NCBI GenBank assembly: GCA_015227615.1
Contig: JAALGZ010000023.1
Coordinates: forward strand, 558,001 to 622,000
Origin: Labyrinthula sp. Ha
Taxonomy: Eukaryota > Sar > Bigyra > Labyrinthulida > Labyrinthulaceae
Length of the DNA stretch: 64,000 nucleotides
Direction of reading: 5' to 3'
In this document: one piece after another, positions 57,941 to 64,000 of the stretch
Layout of the letters: the number at the start of each line of letters is the position of its first letter
Position numbering within the stretch: the stretch's first letter is position 1
Position numbers and translations under genes: made by a program
Notes under the pieces: model-generated
What the model saw: the letters and a program-made list of their open reading frames with translations, nothing else
Databases searched by the model: none
Told to the model about the DNA's origin: nothing

Positions 57941-59575
57941 TTAAACTCTGATGATAGGTTCTAACCATAAATTAAAAGATTTTCTCTTGTAACTATTCGC
58001 TAAAGACATAGTCAGCATCAAACTATAAAATATTTCTTCTCCTTTTTTCAACGAAAAGTTAAACTTCTGCAATAATATACAAGCAACTGTTTTAATCTCA
58101 ATCTTTGCCATATCTTTTCCCAAACAGAATCTTGGCCCAGCTTGAAATACAGGAAACTCATACATACTCGGTTCTTTAAAAGGGATCCATCTCTCAGGTA
58201 GAAAACTATCAGGTTTATGATATACATTTCTATTTCTATTCAAAGAATAACTATTATAGTGAACTTGAGAACCAGCAGGAATAAATGTACCATCTGGATA
58301 ATAACAATCTTTTGTAGAATCTTTAAAATTTGCTGGTACTGGAGGGTGAAGTCTTAAAGTTTCATGAATAACAGCATTTAGATAAGGCAATTTTTCCACA
58401 GAAAAATCCGAAAGCCTTGGAACTTTGACACCATATATTTCTTTGTTATCTTTTAAAGCTGTTTCTATTTCTTTTTGCAGTTTATGTTGAACGTCTTTAT
58501 GTATTGAAAGTTCATAAAACATCCAAGTTAGAGCACATGCAGTTGTATCTCTTCCTGCAATTGACATATTTAATACAATATCTCGTAACACTTGATCTGT
58601 CATTGGTTTCCCTCCAAAATAAATATTTGCATTTAAAAAGTTTGCTATTAAATCTCTTCTTTCACCCATAGATCTGTCATTTTTTGCTCGCTCAATAAAC
58701 TTATAAATATGAGAATCTAAATTCTTAATGCTCTTTGTAAATATTTTTTGTCGTTTTGAGAATGCTCTTGACCAATTAAACAATACTTTATCAAAAGGAA
58801 AAGGAGCAAATGCTTCGAGTAAAGCAGCGGGAATATTTCCAAAGAGTAAAGGTAAGAGTTGCTGATGAGCTAAATCAAAGTTCTTTCCATAAAAAGACAT
58901 TTCTCCTTCAATACTATTTACCTCATTACCAAAAAATAATTTTTCAATACTATCCATAGTAAACTTAAAAAACATATCTTGCATATCAATATACTTTTCT
59001 TTTCTTGTTTCAATAACTTTATTCAACTTAAGAGCTTTCTTTACAAATACATTAAACATAAAGTTCTCAAAGTTTGACTTTGTAAATATTTTAGAACTAA
59101 TCTTTCTTTGTTTCAACCACTTTTCATGAGAAGATTTAGATAAATGTTCACCATGCTGAAGTGTAAATATTCCACTATCACCAATAAATTCCCTCAAAAG
59201 AAGAAATACTTTTTCTTCATGGCTTGCAGGTTTGGTAAAACTACTGAATTCATCCTTTAGTAACCACTGAACAGATTCTGCGTTATTACAAATGAGAATT
59301 AAGTTTGGTCCTTCTTGAAATTTAATTAAAGGAGCATCAGGAAAAGGATAAACTAGATCATGAATATGATCATGAAGTCTAGGAAAGTTTTTCTGCATTG
59401 CCAAAGCAAGTGGATCAGGTTTTGCTGCTGGTACCTTTCTCCAAGCGTAACTTCTTCTCAGATTAATAAAAATTAGCCGAAAAAGCTTAAAAAGAGAATG
59501 TGCTAACGCAAATTTACCATAGAGTCCTAAAATGTATATCAAAGAAGTTTTTAGTTTTGCAATATTCAAATTCAT
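57941..59575 (-). CDS. Cytochrome P450, CYP86/CYP704-like (copy C)
   Basis: Intact 544-aa paralogue of copy B, same strand, intronless, with the same motif positions (AGRDTT 340-345, ETLR 405-408, Cys484 in FQAGPRFCLG). The N-terminal anchor region (1-45) differs from copy B at many positions but keeps its hydrophobic character, so both are probably functional ER proteins. Residues about 249-272 near the substrate-recognition part (NIPAALLEAFAPFPFDKVLFNW against NLPACLLEQIAPFPFDKFLFIW) form a local hotspot of change in an otherwise identical stretch. This could alter substrate choice. Confidence 0.93.
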   Translation of the reverse strand: MNLNIAKLKTSLIYILGLYGKFALAHSLFKLFRLIFINLRRSYAWRKVPAAKPDPLALAMQKNFPRLHDHIHDLVYPFPDAPLIKFQEGPNLILICNNAESVQWLLKDEFSSFTKPASHEEKVFLLLREFIGDSGIFTLQHGEHLSKSSHEKWLKQRKISSKIFTKSNFENFMFNVFVKKALKLNKVIETRKEKYIDMQDMFFKFTMDSIEKLFFGNEVNSIEGEMSFYGKNFDLAHQQLLPLLFGNIPAALLEAFAPFPFDKVLFNWSRAFSKRQKIFTKSIKNLDSHIYKFIERAKNDRSMGERRDLIANFLNANIYFGGKPMTDQVLRDIVLNMSIAGRDTTACALTWMFYELSIHKDVQHKLQKEIETALKDNKEIYGVKVPRLSDFSVEKLPYLNAVIHETLRLHPPVPANFKDSTKDCYYPDGTFIPAGSQVHYNSYSLNRNRNVYHKPDSFLPERWIPFKEPSMYEFPVFQAGPRFCLGKDMAKIEIKTVACILLQKFNFSLKKGEEIFYSLMLTMSLANSYKRKSFNLWLEPIIRV

Positions 59576-61145
59576 GTTTGTATTCTTTATTTCTTGAGCT
59601 GGAAGTTTAGCAATACTACTAAACTTTTATATTTAAGTTAAAGTTGGCTTTCTAGAATAGGTACAGAATAAAAACGTAATTATATTTATATATTTGTGAC
59701 TATTGTACATTGAATATTATAATATGGTGAATATACTGTTCATATAATATAAATAACGAGTATATTACTCAATAAGAACGGACTAAAATTTACAAGAACT
59801 CTGGATATAGTAAATACATACTGTCACATGGAAGTAAATTAATGCTAATATAATTAAAATATGAGTGCTATGGTACTACAATCTGGAACATTGCTCAACG
59901 GATTTTTTAAGCTTTTGCATGACTCATAAAACAAAATATGAATTTTGAAATTTTTGGGCAATGCGAAATTATAAAACAAAGAAACAATTATGACAAGAGA
60001 AGCCTGTCGGAGCATCAACTGGTACTTCTTAATTAACAAGACAAAAGCTTCCTGTTCAATGAAAATTGCAAGAATGAAAGCTAGTAGCCTTCAAACCCGT
60101 AAGTTCATAGTGCTTACAAGTTATTCTCTTATTTTACATTCAAGCGCCCCAGTAATGCAATAAGTTGAAAGGAAATACGTGGAGTGTCTCAAAAAAGAAA
60201 GTTCATTTAGTCTTAAATCGATGGCTAACGTGATATCAAAACTTACCGAATCAAGAAAAAAAAAATCTTTTTATACTATTCCTTGACACGAACCTAGAAA
60301 GTCATGTGTAGAAAGCGATTGAAATTGATAAAAATTTAAGTGTTAAACTGATCTTCAATTACAAATCCTGTTTCTTTATCCATAGCTTGTCACAAAATAT
60401 GGGAAATATTGAAAATAACAAAATTCTGCTCTCTTTGAATCAGAGAAGCACATGCCATTCCAACAAAAAAATTATTTTCTCTTAACTCTTGACGAATTCA
60501 TTGCACAAACAAGGATAGACAAAGTTTATCTAAACGAAAAAAGTAAATATAATAAATGATAAGCTCTTTCTGAGATTTTTAGTCTAATTGTTACAAGTCT
60601 CTACTTTAAAATGGAAGCAAAGAATGGAAAATCATGCTATATATGTGATATATAGTAAAACGCAGTTTAGAAAAGCACTTAGAAATAGCGTTGATTTTAT
60701 CGTACAAGGGTTTTACTACTGACTAATTTCATTAAAGACTACAAAGAGTTTGATTCTCGAATATTAGAAAAAGGAGGATACTATCATCAACCTAAAGAAC
60801 TTAAGATCTCACACACGGTCCATAAAACGTCATCTTGTGAATACACCATGTAAAAGCACAGCAATTCCAAACGAATTTTAAAATACTAGCATACAGAGAA
60901 AAATTGTAAAAAAAAGATAACAATTGAAGCAGAGGGATCCGCCTTCTTTTTCCTTGTTTGAGCAATAGTAGAGTAAGGTTTTCATCTAATAAGCTCATCA
61001 GCGTATTTGACATATAATTGAAAAGAATAGCCCCTAATGAAACTTCCCAGGCTAGAAAAAACTATCATTTAGAATCAAAATATTATTTTTAATATGGTAA
61101 TACATTTGAAAACAAGCAACGGTGAGAGAGGAAACTATTATAGAA
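59576..61145. other. Intergenic AT-rich region
   Basis: No gene or repeat could be supported here. It separates P450 copy C from the retrotransposon at the right edge and contains the probable insertion target just before 61146. Confidence 0.5.
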
Positions 61146-61505
61146 TGTGGTGTGAAAACGCACTCTGAAAAAAACGTGAATTTCTTGACTTACAAGAATG
61201 AGTAGTAGATAAGTAGTTAGCCATATAGAATAAACATAATACTAACAGTACCATCAACTCAATTACTATTGTCTTTCCTGGTATACCTTTTGACTCTTTC
61301 TTCAATCGTAGATATTGTGTATTAACAGTTAAAATATGACAGATATGAACGGTTAGAATATAACAGAACCGATATAAGTAGTATATTACAAGGTAGTACA
61401 CAGGGGTGTGCACATGTCCAATATAGCAAGTATACACGTAGGTGTGTACCGACTTCTATGTCAACGAATATATCGCTAGAACGACTATCACGTCCTTTGA
61501 GGACA
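61146..61505 (-). repeat. Putative 3' LTR of the retrotransposon
   Basis: Read on the minus strand, a purine run (CAAGGGGGGA, the probable polypurine tract) ends at 61506 and is followed at once by TGTCC, the usual TG start of an LTR. The far end is placed at 61146, where the minus strand reads CCACA, giving TGT...ACA termini and a length of about 360 bp. The other LTR lies outside the window, so the far end is a best guess. Confidence 0.5.
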
Positions 61506-61515
61506 TCCCCCCTTG
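61506..61515 (-). promoter_or_regulatory. Polypurine tract of the retrotransposon
   Basis: Minus-strand CAAGGGGGGA lies directly between the end of the Pol reading frame and the TGTCC start of the putative LTR. This is where an LTR element primes plus-strand DNA synthesis. Confidence 0.6.
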
Positions 61516-61528
61516 AAGGAGAGAAGTG

Positions 61529-64000
61529 CTATGCACTTGAAGGTGTGTAAACAATATGAGCTTTAGCATCAAGTTCTATTCCACAGCTGCTCCAGTTCTG
61601 TCGTAGATTGTTACTTCTGGCAAACATCTCGAACTTGTTGCAGTGAGGAAAAACAAGATCCAAGATCCAGTAGAAAGTTTCGGGCTTAGCTGAAGGTTCT
61701 AAAGGAATAGTCTTGATTGAGTTTGAAAAATGATCTAATTTGTATTCTCCAAAAGTGTCTGAATAGTAAATAGATTCCTGCTCTCTCCTTTGAAATATTA
61801 GGCAGGTTTCTTGAGCATGTTGTAAGAAATAACCTAAACTTTTAAATAAACTTCCAGATCTATGTGACTTGATCCAGGTAAAGATGTCGACTGAATAATA
61901 ATTAAGAGATTTGGCCCAAGACAAGGCGCAATGATAAGAAGAATTCGTAACCCACAAAAATAAATAACTTCCAAAAGGGAAGTGTTGTAAAGGTAAATCT
62001 AATTTCATAAATTCAGAGTTAGATAAAGTTGGGTAGTCCAGTGTGATTCCACGTGTAGGATTTGAATTACCTATCTTCCACGGAGGATCAACCACTAAGA
62101 TTTGAAAAATGTTGTGTTTTGAATAAGGTTTTTCGAATTCCAAATCAAAGATGTTTTGGCTAAATAATCTGGTGTCAGGTGGAGTAAAGTAGATTCTTCC
62201 ATTACATCCTAAAAGGGTATAGTAATTTCCGCCATTATATTCTAGTATTATCTTGTCGCCCGATAATAAGTCAACAGAAGTAAGTTGTACTTTATTGTCG
62301 ATGAGAACTAATGAAATGGAAATTGAGTCTTGTCTGTATGAATAACTATTTGGTGTATTTCGTAGTTCGTCAAATTCTTGGCAAAAGGTAATAGATTTTG
62401 AATATAATGTAGATAGATCAGTCCAATACGTAGAGGACTTTAATAAAGTTTTGTAAAGAGTGTCGAGTAGTAATTCACTTCCTTCAACAGCTTTTACTAA
62501 TGGTTCTGATAGATTAAGTATTCGTGACTTTAAAGCTTCAAAAGAAGAGATACCAAATTGTAGTAAGAATTGTTGACATTCATCAGAATCAGCGTATTCC
62601 TTTTCCATCAACCTAAGATGTTTGAGGTTCTCGATTCTTCTGAAATAAGGGATCTTAATGTCTTCTGGCTTCGAAGTTATTTCGATCTCTTGAGAAAATA
62701 AAGTTAGTATCTTTGTCTTTTCAATGTAAGTGTTGAAACGTCCTGGTAAGTTTTTGTGCATCGTTTTAATTCCAAAATGCTTTTGAAGAAAAGTTCTAAG
62801 TTCGACCACATCGAATCTTCTATTATGAAATATTCCAATAGACTGCAAGTTACATAGCCTCTGAATCTGGGTCGAGATTTGTTGCTTTGATCTAAAAGGT
62901 AAATAATCTCCCTCTAAATATTCAACATATTTCCCAGATCCAAACTTCATGATTAAAAGACGTAAAATGTTCTTCTCCTCTGGTAGCCATCCTAGGGTAT
63001 TTCCCCCCGAAATAAAATGAAAATTTAGTTGTTTCTGAAACTTCATCGAGGATAAACGAAATTTGAGGCTATTGACACGTGCAAGTTGATTTCTTCTTGA
63101 AACATCATGATCTTGTAGAATTCTTGAAATAAGCATCTTGAGGTTATTGTCGTCCATATTTTGAACATAAGAAGTAACTAGAATAGGAACATCTTCATAA
63201 ATAGTAACAGCTGGTTCCCAGGTGTCTTGATCCTGTTCAAAACCTAACCAGCGGATTTTAAACTCACAAGAGTTATTGTCAGCAGCTAATCTACATCCAA
63301 CAATGCTTTCTATTTCCAACTGCTTAAAATTGTGAACGAATAATGCTTTCAACTTCTTGCTGCCAATAGGGCGAGTGTGTGAATAAAACCAAATGCGTGA
63401 TGAATGAACAGTTCTAGTCTTCCCTAAGAGAGACTCCACTAAATAAACATTGCTTGATAAAATATCTATTATTTGATAGGGTCCTATCCATGAGAGACTA
63501 GTTTTAGCATTTGCATGTTGTGTACCATGTTCAGAAACTAACACCCAATCCCCAGATGAGAATTGTAAAATGGGCGTAGCAGTTTTATTTCTCCTGCTAT
63601 TTTCAGCTTCTTGTTTAAGTCTAACAACTTCAAAAGTTTGATTCTGTATTGTGTCTAAAGTAGTGATAATATTTTCAACATCAGAAAACATGGCTTCTTT
63701 GTCCAAGGGCTTATGAACTTCATTGCCGACTGTTATTGTAAAATGTTGTAAATCACGTTCGATTAAAGGTGTATTCAACCTATGATATAAAAATAACTCG
63801 TTAGGAGTTCTTCCATCTCTTCTCTCCATAGGTTTATTATTGATGATGTAAGTTATTAAAGATAAAATGCTAGGCCATTGAGATTCGTGTAATCCGAACT
63901 GGCTAACTAGCGATTTGAGATAGTTTAAAATACTATTATTTGCCGTCTCTACTGAACCATTTGTCCATGGCGAGTAGGCAATAGTAAAATTTTGTTCAAA
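61529..64000 (-). CDS. Retrotransposon Pol C-terminus: integrase, chromodomain, SANT/Myb-like segment, MT-A70 methyltransferase
   Basis: Partial at the window edge; positions are counted from the Met at 63829, although the frame is open beyond it. Upstream of that Met lies the integrase core end, with the catalytic Glu in TNGSVETANN. Then follow a GPY/F module at about 113-121 (LSWIGPYQI) and a chromodomain at 171-222 (FKIRWLGF...DTWEP). A SANT/Myb-like segment is at about 278-330 (LGWLPEEKNILRLLIMKFG). After a linker of about 240 residues comes an MT-A70 domain at 576-755, with DPPW at 581-584, FLWVTN at 624-629 and the closing KPETFY...KFEMFARSNNLRQNW. MT-A70 enzymes transfer a methyl group from S-adenosylmethionine to N6 of adenine in RNA or DNA. 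A chromodomain would guide integration to marked chromatin. The fusion to a methyltransferase is the novelty. Confidence 0.88.
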   Translation of the reverse strand, partial: FEQNFTIAYSPWTNGSVETANNSILNYLKSLVSQFGLHESQWPSILSLITYIINNKPMERRDGRTPNELFLYHRLNTPLIERDLQHFTITVGNEVHKPLDKEAMFSDVENIITTLDTIQNQTFEVVRLKQEAENSRRNKTATPILQFSSGDWVLVSEHGTQHANAKTSLSWIGPYQIIDILSSNVYLVESLLGKTRTVHSSRIWFYSHTRPIGSKKLKALFVHNFKQLEIESIVGCRLAADNNSCEFKIRWLGFEQDQDTWEPAVTIYEDVPILVTSYVQNMDDNNLKMLISRILQDHDVSRRNQLARVNSLKFRLSSMKFQKQLNFHFISGGNTLGWLPEEKNILRLLIMKFGSGKYVEYLEGDYLPFRSKQQISTQIQRLCNLQSIGIFHNRRFDVVELRTFLQKHFGIKTMHKNLPGRFNTYIEKTKILTLFSQEIEITSKPEDIKIPYFRRIENLKHLRLMEKEYADSDECQQFLLQFGISSFEALKSRILNLSEPLVKAVEGSELLLDTLYKTLLKSSTYWTDLSTLYSKSITFCQEFDELRNTPNSYSYRQDSISISLVLIDNKVQLTSVDLLSGDKIILEYNGGNYYTLLGCNGRIYFTPPDTRLFSQNIFDLEFEKPYSKHNIFQILVVDPPWKIGNSNPTRGITLDYPTLSNSEFMKLDLPLQHFPFGSYLFLWVTNSSYHCALSWAKSLNYYSVDIFTWIKSHRSGSLFKSLGYFLQHAQETCLIFQRREQESIYYSDTFGEYKLDHFSNSIKTIPLEPSAKPETFYWILDLVFPHCNKFEMFARSNNLRQNWSSCGIELDAKAHIVYTPSSA
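61565..62104 (-). other. MT-A70 (N6-adenine methyltransferase) domain within Pol
   Basis: Domain span of residues 576-755 of the visible Pol. The order of conserved features is that of MT-A70: ILVVDPPW, then DYPTLSNSEF, FLWVTNS, a HAQETCLIF strand, and the C-terminal KPxxxYxxLDLxxPxxxKxEMFAR block ending in RQNW. The catalytic DPPW is intact. I cannot tell by eye whether it is nearest to METTL3/14, METTL4 or the MTA1/AMT1 DNA-6mA clade. Confidence 0.88.
63164..63319 (-). other. Chromodomain within Pol
   Basis: Residues 171-222 of the visible Pol. EIESIVGCR is followed by FKIRWLGF and DTWEPAVTIYED, the three-strand plus helix pattern of chromodomains, including the aromatic residues of the methyl-lysine cage region. 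It directly follows the integrase GPY/F module, as in chromoviruses. Confidence 0.8.

Larger units (their letters stand above)
61146..64000 (-). mobile_element. Ty3/gypsy-type chromodomain LTR retrotransposon (chromovirus-like), 3' part
   Basis: The visible 3' part of the element runs, on the minus strand, from inside the integrase core at the window edge through the Pol C-terminus, polypurine tract and putative LTR. The family is given by the integrase with its GPY/F module followed by a chromodomain, the chromovirus branch of Ty3/gypsy. In the visible part it looks whole, with no break in the coding frame, suggesting a young insertion. Gag, protease, RT, RNase H and the 5' LTR lie beyond 64000. 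The unusual part is a long extra C-terminal extension that includes a methyltransferase domain. Confidence 0.85.

Noticed and set aside
1-64000. tRNA, rRNA and CRISPR features
   Set aside because: I looked for B-box-like GGTTCGANNCC words on both strands, ribosomal motifs and regularly spaced repeats, and found none convincing. A covariance-model scan would be needed to exclude tRNAs.
1-64000. Alternative genetic code, considered because short introns are common in ciliates
   Set aside because: TAA, TAG and TGA each end clear genes at the expected C-terminus and none is read through inside conserved domains.

Overview
The window is nuclear DNA of an AT-rich microbial eukaryote that I cannot name. 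Support for a eukaryote: PH-EDR2, BAR-RhoGAP, RING-H2, MCTS1, a mitochondrial inner-membrane peptidase, microsomal P450s and retroelements. TAA, TAG and TGA all end genes, so the code is standard. Most genes are single open frames. Where introns occur they are extremely short: nine introns of 27-31 nt, nearly all GTA...TAG, in four genes. Introns near 30 nt are known in some protists (Blastocystis is the classic case). The gene set would suit a stramenopile or other SAR/plant-side protist, but that is inference.

Layout. 0.2-2.3 kb: a decayed Mutator-like DNA transposon, then a degenerate TTGAA-rich repeat. 5.4-8.3 kb: a CYP86/CYP704-like P450 and an unrecognised LRR-like protein. 8.4-15.6 kb: a transposon graveyard, partly GC-richer, with a LINE reverse-transcriptase/endonuclease relic on the minus strand. 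15.7-18.0 kb: a 3-hydroxyacyl-CoA dehydratase facing a three-exon, about 12-TM protein. 22.5-25.9 kb: a disordered SH3-ligand protein facing a BAR-RhoGAP. 31.4-35.8 kb: a PH-EDR2 lipid-binding protein, a PUB/UBX-like protein and the Imp1 peptidase. 38.8-41.1 kb: a RING-H2 ligase and a coiled-coil protein sharing a 228-bp promoter. 45.9-47.9 kb: MCTS1 (six exons) facing a two-exon J-domain protein. 50.2-59.6 kb: a dead kinase fragment and two P450 paralogues about 91% identical in protein. Between these islands are 3-5.5 kb AT-rich stretches in which I see no supported genes.

The most unusual object is at the right edge. A Ty3/gypsy-type LTR retrotransposon on the minus strand runs off the window. 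After the integrase and a chromodomain, its Pol reading frame continues without interruption into a SANT/Myb-like segment and then an MT-A70 adenine methyltransferase domain with an intact DPPW motif. Cytosine methyltransferases captured by LTR elements have been reported in dinoflagellates and charophyte algae. An adenine-methyltransferase version fused to a chromodomain integrase is, as far as I know, not a described standard architecture.

How the genes work together: the P450s (fatty-acid omega-hydroxylase-like) and the dehydratase (very-long-chain fatty acid elongation) both suggest ER lipid metabolism. The BAR-RhoGAP and proline-rich protein suggest membrane/actin signalling. The other pairs look like unrelated housekeeping neighbours packed tail to tail.
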